From positions 105,643 through 169,642 of the forward strand of contig NZ_WSFT01000016.1 of NCBI RefSeq assembly GCF_016820655.1: a stretch of 64,000 bases of DNA. Direction: 5' to 3'. Both the position numbers and the translations under genes were made by a program. This DNA comes from Anaeromonas frigoriresistens. GTDB lineage: Bacteria > Bacillota > Clostridia > Tissierellales > SIT17. The stretch's first letter is position 1. Every line of letters begins with the position of its first letter. The notes beneath the pieces were generated by a model, which was not told the DNA's origin, ran no database searches, and saw nothing but the letters and a program-made list of their open reading frames with translations. This document shows, piece after piece, positions 1 to 8,087 of this stretch.

Positions 1-12
1 ATTACAATTCAT
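1..12 (-). CDS. 5' end of a gene downstream of feoB (cut by window edge)
   Basis: Only four codons (M-N-C-N) lie inside the window. An AAGGAG ribosome-binding site overlaps the feoB stop and sits 8 nt before the ATG, so this is a translationally spaced third gene of the feo operon. Small Cys-containing FeoB-associated membrane proteins often occupy this place in Clostridia, and the early Cys fits, but identity is inferred from position only. Confidence 0.45.
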
Positions 13-24
13 ATTTTCATCTCC

Positions 25-1878
25 TTAAGCAAACAGGCTCAATACTCTATATAATATTCCTCCAGTAATAAATGCTATAACCCAACTTGAGATCCAAATT
101 GTCACTGCTTCTGTTTTACTTCTTTCTTTAAGCATAATTATCATGGCTGCAATACATGGAACAAATAGAGTAATAGTAACTAACGAAACAATTGTTTGAT
201 CAGCAGTCATAGTAAGTGAACTTAACCCTGCTGCTCCAAAGTCACGACGAACTATACCCATAATAAATGCTGTAGCAGTTTCTTTAGGTAGTCCTAACCA
301 CCCTACTGTTATTGGCTCTACTGCATTTTGTATAGCTACTAGTATACCACTGTATTGAAGTAAAGTTATTGCTATTGCACCTATAATAAATATAGGTCCA
401 GCTTCTTTTATAAAGGATATTGATTTCATATATGTTTTTCTCAGCACATTACCTATTCTTGGTATTCTTAATGGTGGTAAGTCAATTAATAGATCAGTTG
501 ACTCTCCAGGTAGTATTTTATTTAATATAGTTCCTGATAACACATATACTATAAAGATGGTAATTGCATATATTATTAAATATTTTACTCCTAATGGAGC
601 AATTAAACCTACAATAACACCTATCTGTGCTGAACAAGGTATTGCTAAGCCAAGTAAAAATACAGCAATTATTCTTTCTCTTTTAGATCCTAACATTCTA
701 GTAGTTATTGTAGCCATTGTTACACAACCAAAACCTAATATCATTGGTATTACTGCCCTACCATTCAATCCAATAGAAGTTAATAATCTATCAACTAAAG
801 CAGCTATTCTTGGTAAATACCCTGAGTCTTCTAATACTGATAAGAATAAATAGAAACCTACTACTAAGGGTAATAATAATCCTAAAGTATATGTTACTGA
901 CATAGTTAATATCCCAAATTCCCCTATAAGAATCTGACCTATAAAGGAAGATTCAGGAATAAAATTTTCTACTATTCCTCTAATGAAAGGTTCATAGGTT
1001 TCAATAAAAATAGTTTCTTCAGTTATTCCAACTACTGTTTGAGCAATAAATACTCCTACAAACTCATACAACAGATATAATGCTCCTAATAACATAGGGA
1101 TTCCTGTTAATGGCTTAAGCATTAATCTTCCTAATTTTGTGCTAAAGCTTGTACTGTCCGTTGTTTCCGTTACTACTCTATCAATTATATTGTTAACTCT
1201 TTCTCTTCTATCTAAATACACTTGCTCTCTATAATCTATAACTTCAACATTATTTTTGGCGATAACATGAGGATCTCCCTCCATTATTAATACTGCTTCT
1301 GCTTTATTAGTTGATTTTTTTGTTATTTCTTCCAATTCTTTTGTAAGTTTTATACTACTATTTCCTATTTCAGCTAAGTGTAGAGAATTCTTCACCTTAT
1401 CAAGACCCTCTCCCTTTGGAGCAATGGTCGGTATAACTGGCACACCTAATTCTTCACTTAATCTGTCTATATTAATTTGCAATCCATTCTTTTTGGCTTC
1501 ATCCATCATATTAATAGCAACTATTGTAGGAATACCCATATCAATAATCTGTTGTGTTAAAAATAAATCCCTCTCTAAATGTACGGCATCTATTACGTTC
1601 ACAACTAAATCTGCCGATGCTATAGCATCTCTAGCAACTATTTCTTCATCATTAAATGAAGAAACTCCATATACTCCAGGTGTATCTATTATTACATAGT
1701 CTCTAAATTTGCCTGAACTAATATCTAAAGTTGTTCCAGGAAAATTAGATACATCTACATATACTCCTGTAAATGAGTTAAAAAATATTGATTTTCCTAC
1801 ATTGGGATTACCAGCAAGTACTACTTTTCGTGCCCCTTCTGGAATATCTATCTGATGACTTATATTACAACAATCCAT
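25..1878 (-). CDS. feoB: Ferrous iron transporter FeoB
   Basis: Membrane GTPase-coupled Fe(II) importer. The N-terminal G domain shows G1 GNPNVGKS (residues 23-30), G3 DTPG (65-68) and G4 NMMD (123-126). It is followed by a helical spacer and a multi-spanning membrane part with two Gate-type repeats. At 617 residues it is shorter than enterobacterial FeoB (about 770) but usual for clostridial forms. It starts 11 bp after the feoA stop, and its AGGAGGAGA ribosome-binding site overlaps that stop, so the two are co-transcribed. Control is expected from the feoA promoter region (Fur-like and Crp/Fnr-like sites). Confidence 0.96.
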   Translation of the reverse strand: MDCCNISHQIDIPEGARKVVLAGNPNVGKSIFFNSFTGVYVDVSNFPGTTLDISSGKFRDYVIIDTPGVYGVSSFNDEEIVARDAIASADLVVNVIDAVHLERDLFLTQQIIDMGIPTIVAINMMDEAKKNGLQINIDRLSEELGVPVIPTIAPKGEGLDKVKNSLHLAEIGNSSIKLTKELEEITKKSTNKAEAVLIMEGDPHVIAKNNVEVIDYREQVYLDRRERVNNIIDRVVTETTDSTSFSTKLGRLMLKPLTGIPMLLGALYLLYEFVGVFIAQTVVGITEETIFIETYEPFIRGIVENFIPESSFIGQILIGEFGILTMSVTYTLGLLLPLVVGFYLFLSVLEDSGYLPRIAALVDRLLTSIGLNGRAVIPMILGFGCVTMATITTRMLGSKRERIIAVFLLGLAIPCSAQIGVIVGLIAPLGVKYLIIYAITIFIVYVLSGTILNKILPGESTDLLIDLPPLRIPRIGNVLRKTYMKSISFIKEAGPIFIIGAIAITLLQYSGILVAIQNAVEPITVGWLGLPKETATAFIMGIVRRDFGAAGLSSLTMTADQTIVSLVTITLFVPCIAAMIIMLKERSKTEAVTIWISSWVIAFITGGILYRVLSLFA

Positions 1879-1889
1879 TCTGTCTCCTC

Positions 1890-2147
1890 CTATCTTGCTA
1901 TAGCTGCTTCACCCACAGCTTCCTTTGATTGTATTTCATCGACCGTTATTTTATTTGCTAATTTTCTACCTACAGCAATTTCTTGTAAATTTTTTTTAAG
2001 AACTATTGGGCCACCGGGTATTTTCTCAATGCACTCAACTGTTGATCCTTCAGAAATTCCAAATCTTAAGGTTTTAGCCCTAATCATAGGATCAGGAATG
2101 TTAATTATTTTAAATTTGTCTCCTCTATTCACATCAGATAAATTCAT
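1890..2147 (-). CDS. feoA: Ferrous iron transport accessory protein FeoA
   Basis: SH3-like cytosolic partner of FeoB, 85 residues with the chosen start. An upstream in-frame ATG at 2180 exists, but a strong GAGGAGG lies 8 nt before the ATG at 2147 (protein begins MNLSDVN), which decides the start. The body contains the family pattern of a basic R-x-K-T-L-R-F-G-I segment and a GGP loop. It is the first gene of the feoAB operon, with a consensus promoter about 140 bp upstream. Confidence 0.93.
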   Translation of the reverse strand: MNLSDVNRGDKFKIINIPDPMIRAKTLRFGISEGSTVECIEKIPGGPIVLKKNLQEIAVGRKLANKITVDEIQSKEAVGEAAIAR

Positions 2148-2226
2148 CAATAATGCCTCCTCTATAATAATTATATTCATTGTCTGTTGAAATCTATTCT
2201 CATTATAGCATAAAAAAAATAATATG

Positions 2227-2243
2227 TAGTGATATTTATCACA
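2227..2243 (-). promoter_or_regulatory. Crp/Fnr-like dyad in the feoA leader
   Basis: On the minus strand the sequence reads TGTGATAAATATCACTA, with perfect 6-bp arms (GTGATA/TATCAC). This fits the TGTGA-N6-TCACA pattern bound by Crp/Fnr-family proteins. It lies downstream of the predicted feoA start point, so it would act as a repressor site or serve an additional promoter. The binding protein is unknown. Confidence 0.5.
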
Positions 2244-2259
2244 TATTTAATATTTAACT

Positions 2260-2275
2260 GATAATAGTTTTCATT
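2260..2275 (-). promoter_or_regulatory. Candidate Fur box
   Basis: The forward strand reads GATAATAGTTTTCATT and matches 12 of 16 positions of the classical Fur consensus. It sits just downstream of the feoA -10 element, where Fur bound to iron would block transcription. The match is moderate, so the call rests partly on context. Confidence 0.5.
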
Positions 2276-2285
2276 TGGTGGTTTA

Positions 2286-2314
2286 ATTATAAACTTTTGA
2301 TATATTTTTGTCAA
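2286..2314 (-). promoter_or_regulatory. Sigma-A promoter of feoAB
   Basis: Reading the minus strand, TTGACA (2314-2309) and TATAAT (2291-2286) are separated by exactly 17 bp, a perfect housekeeping promoter. The predicted start is near 2279, giving a leader of about 130 nt that contains the Fur-like and Crp/Fnr-like sites. Confidence 0.85.
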
Positions 2315-2353
2315 TAGCTTTTACTATACTTTTATTTAATAAAACCCATGGAG

Positions 2354-3133
2354 TTATTTTCCATAGGTTTCATTAAAATATTTATATACCTTTTCAGATA
2401 TGTTTCCAATAACTTTTCTACCATATATATTATCTATTCCGTCCCATGTTAACATACAAAATAGATACTCTCTATTATCTATTGACACTACCCCTGCATC
2501 ATGATTTAAATTAGGTAAATCACCTGTTTTATGATATATTTTTGAATTGCTTTTATCTATATTCCTTGACATCATTCTATTATCTACTTGCTTACTCATT
2601 ATATGCATCATTTCATCACAGTAACTTTCATCAATTAAATCTTTATAATAAATTTTCTTTAGAATATATGCGATATCTCTTACTGAAGTAGTGTTATCAA
2701 AGCCTTGTTTCTTTTTTTCAAAATCCATCATTTTTCTATTTATTACAGTTTCTTTTAATCCATGTTTATGTATAAAATCATTAATATTCTCCATGCCTAA
2801 AATATCTATAATTTCGTTAGTAGCAGTATTATCACTTAAATTCATCATTAAAAATATTAAATCTTTTATTGAAAAACAATAACTAGAAAGATTTCTTATA
2901 AGACTTCCTCCCACAATGTTTTCTCCATTTATGGTCACATTTTTTTCTAACATAAATTTATTCTGATAAACTTGATTAAATGCCTCTGCCATTATAAAAA
3001 TTTTAATCATACTGGCAGCTGATACTGACTCTTCAGTGTTTATATCAAATATAATTTTATTATCTTTTAGATCTTCGACGTATAAGCTATATTTCAGTTT
3101 ATCTTCATCTATAAGCTTATGAATATCAAACAT
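2354..3133 (-). CDS. Cytosolic serine hydrolase with class A beta-lactamase fold
   Basis: The three serine-lactamase/DD-peptidase motifs are present in order: S-M-I-K (Ser41/Lys44), S-D-N (100-102) and K-T-G (202-204). There is no signal peptide or membrane segment, which is unusual for a cell-wall-active lactamase and suggests a cytosolic amidase or peptidase role. It is the third gene of a run with ldcA and an M20 amidohydrolase (12-bp gap), so its substrate may be a peptide or amide derived from peptidoglycan. A ribosome-binding site AAGGAGTG precedes the ATG. Motifs are seen; the role is inferred. Confidence 0.8.
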   Translation of the reverse strand: MFDIHKLIDEDKLKYSLYVEDLKDNKIIFDINTEESVSAASMIKIFIMAEAFNQVYQNKFMLEKNVTINGENIVGGSLIRNLSSYCFSIKDLIFLMMNLSDNTATNEIIDILGMENINDFIHKHGLKETVINRKMMDFEKKKQGFDNTTSVRDIAYILKKIYYKDLIDESYCDEMMHIMSKQVDNRMMSRNIDKSNSKIYHKTGDLPNLNHDAGVVSIDNREYLFCMLTWDGIDNIYGRKVIGNISEKVYKYFNETYGK

Positions 3134-3144
3134 TATTTCACTCC

Positions 3145-4320
3145 TTATTTTAAAAATTTAATGACATTGGATACTTGCATTGCAACTCCAATAGGTAAGC
3201 AATCTTCATCAATATTAAATCTATCATGATGTCCATCATAAATTATTCCATTTTCTTCGTTTCTACATCCTAGTCTATAGTAAGCTCCCTTTGCTTTGTT
3301 CAAGAAATATGCGAAATCTTCCACCCCTAAACTTGGTTCATTAATTATAATAATGTTTTCTTCACCTAGTAATTTTTCACCATTATGCTTTACTAAGTCC
3401 ACCATATCATCATGATTGATCAATGCAGCGTAACCTTCCTCACGAATAAATTCTCCTCTCCCTCCTAAAGTTCTTGGTATACCTTCCACTATATTTTGGA
3501 TTCTAGATAAAGCCATTTCTCTAGTTTTTGGAGTAAGAGTCCTTAAAGTCCCTCTTATTTGAACAGAATTCGCGATAATATTGTGCTGAGTACCCCCGTT
3601 TATTGTGCCTAATGACACCACTGCAGAATCAACGGGACTTATATTTCTACTTACAATAGACTGTAATGCATTAATAACTTGAGCTGTTATCATGATACTA
3701 TCGATACCGCTTTGAGGATATGCACCATGGGTACTCTCACCCAATATTTTAATATTTAATGTATCAGAGGATGCATTCATTTTATCATATTTTATTCCAA
3801 TTTTTCCAACAGGTATTTCTGGAGCAACATGAAGTCCAAATATAGCATCAACCTTTGGATTCTCCATAACTCCTGCTTCTATCATTGGTTGAGCCCCTCC
3901 AACTGTTTCTTCAGCTGGTTGAAATATTAGTTTAATATTCCCTTTTATATCACCCTTTATTTCATTTAATATTTTAGCTGTACCTAGAAGTATAGTCATA
4001 TGAGCATCATGACCACAAGCATGCATTTTTCCATCTACTTTAGATTTGTATGATACATCATTTTTTTCCAAAATAGGTAGCGCATCCATATCAGCCCTAA
4101 GAGCTACAGTTTTACCTTTCTCAGCACCTTTTATTAGACCTACTACTCCTGTATTAGCAACTCCTCTTTGATATTCTATACCCATTTCATCTAATAAGTT
4201 GCATATTTTTTCTGAAGTTTTAAACTCTTCCATGCCTAATTCAGGACATATATGAAAATCTCTTCTTACTTTTATCAACCAGTCTTTAATATCTTTAGAC
4301 TTATTCAATATATTATCCAT
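3145..4320 (-). CDS. M20-family metal-dependent amidohydrolase (N-acyl amino acid or peptide deacylase)
   Basis: 391 residues with the M20D pattern: HACGHDAH (metal ligands, 100-107), the catalytic PAEE (136-138) and the internal dimerisation domain. The family hydrolyses N-acyl-amino acids, aminobenzoyl-glutamate-type amides or N-acetyl-diaminopimelate. It overlaps the ldcA stop by 8 bp, so translation is probably coupled. An AAAGGAG lies 13 nt before the ATG. The context (LdcA upstream, DAP decarboxylase further up) suggests a peptidoglycan-peptide or acyl-DAP substrate, which is inference. Confidence 0.88.
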   Translation of the reverse strand: MDNILNKSKDIKDWLIKVRRDFHICPELGMEEFKTSEKICNLLDEMGIEYQRGVANTGVVGLIKGAEKGKTVALRADMDALPILEKNDVSYKSKVDGKMHACGHDAHMTILLGTAKILNEIKGDIKGNIKLIFQPAEETVGGAQPMIEAGVMENPKVDAIFGLHVAPEIPVGKIGIKYDKMNASSDTLNIKILGESTHGAYPQSGIDSIMITAQVINALQSIVSRNISPVDSAVVSLGTINGGTQHNIIANSVQIRGTLRTLTPKTREMALSRIQNIVEGIPRTLGGRGEFIREEGYAALINHDDMVDLVKHNGEKLLGEENIIIINEPSLGVEDFAYFLNKAKGAYYRLGCRNEENGIIYDGHHDRFNIDEDCLPIGVAMQVSNVIKFLK

Positions 4321-5245
4321 CTATCGTTACTCGCTCCTTTATAATTAGTCTTCCTTCATCTCCGTTCACTTCAACTTTTGATCCAAATGGTAATGTAATA
4401 TTAGGTGTACAATGGCCAGACTTTAGATTGTATATAATTGGTACTCTTAATGGTATCAATATATCCTCAAAAACTTCCATTAAAGATTGATCTTCTTTAT
4501 CTTCTTGTACGCAGTTATTAAAATCTCCCAAAACTATCCCACGAACAGAATCTAGTTTCCCAGCTAATTTTAATTGCATCAACATTCTATCTATTCTAAA
4601 TGTATACTCACCTATATCTTCTATAAAAAGTATTTTATCCTCTGTGTCAATCTCATATGGTGTACCAATAGTTCCAGAAATAAGAGCTAAGTTTCCGCCT
4701 ATTAACTCTCCCTCTGCTATACCTTTAACTATGGATTTAATTTTTTCTCCCTCAGGATTATTAATCTCTAACGTATTTTCACTTGTCATTAGCACTTCTT
4801 TAAATGATTGCAAAGAGAAGCTATCTAATCCATCCCTCATATCACTTACTGTCATGGGGCCATGAAATGTTATTAGATTAGCTCTATTATTAATAGCTAT
4901 ATGTAATGCAGTAATATCACTATAACCCATGAATATTTTTGGATTTTCTTTAATTAAATCATAGTCTATTTTTTCTAGTATTCTATGAACTCCATAACCA
5001 CCTCTTATACAAAATATTGCATCTACATCTTTATCTTTAAACATATCATTAATATTTTTTGCCCTTAACTCATCATCTCCTGCTAAATACCCTTTCTTAC
5101 TATAGCAGCTGTCACTTACTTTTACTTTAAATCCTTGAGACTTTAAATACTCAATTGACTTATCTACCTTTTCTTTTGATGAATCGCTAGCAGGAGCTAC
5201 TAATCCTATAGTATCTCCTTTTCTTAACATTTTAGGTTTAAACAT
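4313..5245 (-). CDS. ldcA: LD-carboxypeptidase, S66 family
   Basis: A cytosolic serine peptidase that removes the terminal D-Ala from murein tetrapeptides (L,D bond at meso-DAP). The catalytic triad is visible: Ser109 in GYSD, Glu209 in FIEDIGE and His278 in SGHCTP. The length (310 aa) is normal. It starts 18 bp after an intrinsic hairpin behind spmB, too close for its own promoter, so it probably depends on read-through or a promoter inside spmB. MccF-type S66 members cleave acyl-adenylates, so a detoxification role cannot be excluded. Confidence 0.88.
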   Translation of the reverse strand: MFKPKMLRKGDTIGLVAPASDSSKEKVDKSIEYLKSQGFKVKVSDSCYSKKGYLAGDDELRAKNINDMFKDKDVDAIFCIRGGYGVHRILEKIDYDLIKENPKIFMGYSDITALHIAINNRANLITFHGPMTVSDMRDGLDSFSLQSFKEVLMTSENTLEINNPEGEKIKSIVKGIAEGELIGGNLALISGTIGTPYEIDTEDKILFIEDIGEYTFRIDRMLMQLKLAGKLDSVRGIVLGDFNNCVQEDKEDQSLMEVFEDILIPLRVPIIYNLKSGHCTPNITLPFGSKVEVNGDEGRLIIKERVTIDG

Positions 5246-5262
5246 ATAATCTCTTCCTTTCT

Positions 5263-5292
5263 AAAAAAATAAGGGCATATGCCCTTATTTTT
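5263..5292 (-). terminator. Hairpin terminator or attenuator between spmB and ldcA
   Basis: A perfect palindrome (AAAAATAAGGGCAT and its complement) begins 8 nt after the spmB stop and is followed by a T run on the minus strand. ldcA starts only 18 bp further on, so this hairpin sets how much of the spmAB transcript continues into ldcA. Confidence 0.8.
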
Positions 5293-5299
5293 ATTATTA

Positions 5300-5833
5300 T
5301 TAAAACATTAAATTCGCCACTACTACTGCTGTTATTATTCCCACTGCATCAGCTATTAAGCCAGCCGGTAAAGCGTGCCTAGTTTTTCTAATTGAAACTG
5401 CTCCAAAGTATACTGCTAATACATAAAATGTAGTCTCTGTTGAACCCATCATTACGGAAGACATTCTTCCTATAATAGAATCCGGACCATGAGTTTCAAA
5501 TAAGCTGTTCATTATACCAGAAGCTCCACCACCTGAAAGTGGTCTCATTAAAGCCATAGGTAATACTTCAGATGGCATACCTATAAGACTTGTTATAGGG
5601 TTTAATGCTTTAGTGAATAGTTCCATTGCTCCTGACGCTCTAAAAATACCTATTCCCACCAACATAGCTACTAAGTACGGTATTATCTTAACAGCTGTAT
5701 AGAATCCATCTTTTGCCCCTTCTGTAAAGGCTTCATAAACTTTTACTTTTTTAAACATACCATAAGTTGGTATAGCAAGTAAAATAAATGGTATTGCATA
5801 TTTTGAAATAACTTCCATTATTGTAATAAACAT
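5300..5833 (-). CDS. spmB: Spore maturation protein B
   Basis: Integral membrane protein of 177 residues with a Gate/nucleoside-recognition-type fold. It contains an internal glycine-rich stretch (RPLSGGGASG) and GSTETTFY, both typical of SpmB. In Bacillus, SpmA and SpmB are needed for normal spore core dehydration. The start is 16 bp after the spmA stop with GGGGGAT as ribosome-binding site. Here it belongs to an operon led by lysA behind a sigma-54 promoter rather than an obvious sporulation promoter. Confidence 0.93.
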   Translation of the reverse strand: MFITIMEVISKYAIPFILLAIPTYGMFKKVKVYEAFTEGAKDGFYTAVKIIPYLVAMLVGIGIFRASGAMELFTKALNPITSLIGMPSEVLPMALMRPLSGGGASGIMNSLFETHGPDSIIGRMSSVMMGSTETTFYVLAVYFGAVSIRKTRHALPAGLIADAVGIITAVVVANLMF

Positions 5834-5849
5834 TTATAATCCCCCTTTA

Positions 5850-6476
5850 TTATTTAGATTCTGCAGTCTTTTTATTTCTACTTGGATTTGTAGAAGAGAA
5901 AATCGGTAGTTTCTGTAAAGTTTTTACAGCTATTACAGCAGCAATAGTTGATGCAATAGTTGCTATTATTGCTGGCCCTATTATTTCAGTAGGATTAGCT
6001 GATCCTGCTGCAGATCTATAAGCTATTACTGTTGCAGGGATTAGTGTAACACTTGAGGTATTAATAGCTAAGAATGTACACATTGCATTTGAAGCTGTTT
6101 CTTTATCCTCGTTAATTTCATTTAATTCTTTCATTGCTTTAAGTCCTAATGGTGTTGCTGCATTACCTAACCCTAACACATTTGCAGCCATGTTCATAAT
6201 CATTGCTCCCATTGCTGGATGATCAGCGGGTACTTCTGGGAATAGTCTAACCATTAAAGGTCTTAAAGCCCTAGCTAAAAGATTAACTAAACCAGATTCT
6301 TCAGCAATTTTCATAATACCTAACCAAAGAGCCATTACTCCAATAAGTCCTAAAGATAATTCTACAGCTAATTCTGCATTTTCAATAGCAGCATCAGTTA
6401 CCGCTGAAATATCTCCAGTAAAAGTTGCTACAAGTATTCCTATTGCAATGAATAGAAACCAAATAATATTAATCAT
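5850..6476 (-). CDS. spmA: Spore maturation protein A
   Basis: Partner of SpmB, a multi-spanning membrane protein with the conserved NMAANVLGLGNAATP segment. The start at 6476 (MINIIW, 208 aa) is preferred to an upstream ATG at 6518, because AAGGAG lies 9 nt before it and the shorter form matches family length. It follows lysA by about 55 bp. Confidence 0.92.
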   Translation of the reverse strand: MINIIWFLFIAIGILVATFTGDISAVTDAAIENAELAVELSLGLIGVMALWLGIMKIAEESGLVNLLARALRPLMVRLFPEVPADHPAMGAMIMNMAANVLGLGNAATPLGLKAMKELNEINEDKETASNAMCTFLAINTSSVTLIPATVIAYRSAAGSANPTEIIGPAIIATIASTIAAVIAVKTLQKLPIFSSTNPSRNKKTAESK

Positions 6477-6531
6477 ATAACCCCACTCCTTATATATTTT
6501 TTTTGAAAAATAACTCATCTTTTTAAAAAAA

Positions 6532-7869
6532 TTATATAATACCCTTTACCTTAGATGGACTAATCTCCTTATTACTTAACATTTTAGGTATTCTTTCTCC
6601 CCTTAGTAAATCTTCATAACCTTGTCTTTCCACCATAACTTCAGCTTGACCGTTATTTATCAAAACTACTGCTGATCTTAGACTCCTGTTGTAATTGCTT
6701 GCCATAGAAAAATTATAAGCTCCAGTATTATATACTGCTAAAATATCACCAGGAACTATATGAGGCACTTCTAAATTCTTCATAAGAATATCTCCAGACT
6801 CACAACATTTACCTGCTATTGTAACTTCACAAACTTTTTCTTTATTCATCTTATTAGCTATATCTCCATAATATTTTGCTCCATAAAGGGAAGGTCTTGG
6901 ATTATCTGTCATTCCTCCATCGATAGCTACATATGTCCTTAATCCTGGAATCTCTTTAATACTACCAATAGTATAAAGAGTAGTACCAGCTTCACCTACT
7001 ATCCATCTACCTGGTTCTATCATAATCTCAGGCATAGAAAGATTATATTCAGAAATTTTCAAACTTATTCTGTCCATTAAAGGTTTGATAAAATATTTTA
7101 ATGATCTTCTGATGTCATCTTTCAAGTGAGGAATCCCATATCCTCCTCCCGTATTTAATTCTTCTGTGATATACCCTAGGTCATCTTTTAATTCTTTCAT
7201 TAATCTAATAGCTATATCCACAGCCTCAATATGGGATGTATTATCAAACAATTGGGAACCTACATGAAAGTGGAAACCTTTCATTCCTATACTTTCTGAT
7301 GATAAGGCTTTTTTAACAGCATCTGTTATTATGTCTTTTTCTAATGGAATGCCAAATTTAGAATCTTTTTGTCCAGTAGTAATGTACTTATGAGTATCAC
7401 TATTGACCCCTGGAGTTATTCTATATAGAATATTCACTTTTTTGTCTAACTTTAGAGCAATTTGTTCTATTAATTCAAACTCATAAAAGTTATCTACCAC
7501 TATTCTTCCTATTTCATTTTCAATAGCCATATACAATTCTTCATAACTTTTATTGTTTCCATGAAATATTATTTTTTCAGTAGGAAAATCAGCTTTTAAA
7601 GCTGTATATAATTCTCCACCAGATACTACATCAAGACCTAAGCCCTCCTTTTCAACTATTTTACACATAGCCATTGTCAAAAAAGATTTACTAGCATATA
7701 GGGCTCTAGTATTTTTATACTCTGATAAGAACACCTTATATATCTCTCTACATCTTTCTTCTATTTTTTGCTGAGATACTACATAGAGAGGTGTTCCAAA
7801 TTCTTTAGCCAGTTTAACGGTATCACATCCATCTATTATTAAATTACTATTTGCATTTTTATTAGTCAT
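6532..7869 (-). CDS. lysA: Diaminopimelate decarboxylase
   Basis: A PLP-dependent fold III decarboxylase converting meso-DAP to L-lysine. It shows the PLP-binding lysine in YASKSF (Lys61), HVGS, the phosphate-binding GGGYG and the active-site Cys/Glu in GKCCESGD. The start at 7869 (445 aa, MTNKNAN) is chosen because an AGAGGG lies ahead of it and because the more upstream ATG (7932) lies outside the transcript predicted from the sigma-54 promoter at 7911-7926. It is the first gene of lysA-spmA-spmB. Confidence 0.93.
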   Translation of the reverse strand: MTNKNANSNLIIDGCDTVKLAKEFGTPLYVVSQQKIEERCREIYKVFLSEYKNTRALYASKSFLTMAMCKIVEKEGLGLDVVSGGELYTALKADFPTEKIIFHGNNKSYEELYMAIENEIGRIVVDNFYEFELIEQIALKLDKKVNILYRITPGVNSDTHKYITTGQKDSKFGIPLEKDIITDAVKKALSSESIGMKGFHFHVGSQLFDNTSHIEAVDIAIRLMKELKDDLGYITEELNTGGGYGIPHLKDDIRRSLKYFIKPLMDRISLKISEYNLSMPEIMIEPGRWIVGEAGTTLYTIGSIKEIPGLRTYVAIDGGMTDNPRPSLYGAKYYGDIANKMNKEKVCEVTIAGKCCESGDILMKNLEVPHIVPGDILAVYNTGAYNFSMASNYNRSLRSAVVLINNGQAEVMVERQGYEDLLRGERIPKMLSNKEISPSKVKGII

Positions 7870-7910
7870 ATTTATCCCTCTTTCATTTAACTTTATATGA
7901 CTAATTATAT

Positions 7911-7926
7911 TGCAATTAGTGTGCCA
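7911..7926 (-). promoter_or_regulatory. Sigma-54 (-24/-12) promoter of lysA-spmAB
   Basis: The minus strand reads TGGCACACTAATTGCA, a full match to TGGCAC-N5-TTGCA with the GG and GC doublets 12 bp apart. The predicted start is near 7900, about 30 nt before the lysA ATG. The adjacent gene encodes a sigma-54 activator, and dyad enhancer sites lie 130-190 bp upstream. Confidence 0.9.
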
Positions 7927-8052
7927 AGCCATAAGCTAGTAAAGTAGGAATATATACTAATATTAAGTTCAAATAATTCCGTAAAACTGAACCACTTTTT
8001 ATATTGCACCTTACATCGTTGTATCTTTCTAGTGTTTATAGATTAAAAACTA

Positions 8053-8087
8053 TTCCGTATCATCGGAACGATTCCGTCATTACGGAG
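8053..8087. promoter_or_regulatory. Tandem enhancer dyads for the sigma-54 activator
   Basis: Two inverted repeats of form TTCCG-N6-CGGAA/G (8053-8068 and 8072-8087) are spaced 19 bp apart, close to two helical turns. A weaker related half-site occurs at 7977-7992 (TTCCG-N6-TGAAC). They lie about 155-190 bp upstream of the predicted lysA start, the usual place for upstream activating sequences. The second dyad overlaps the stop codon of the regulator gene. Confidence 0.75.

Noticed and set aside
557..853. Plus-strand open frames inside feoB and other antisense frames throughout
   Set aside because: They are opposite-strand shadows of clearly conserved genes, with no Shine-Dalgarno or recognisable domains.
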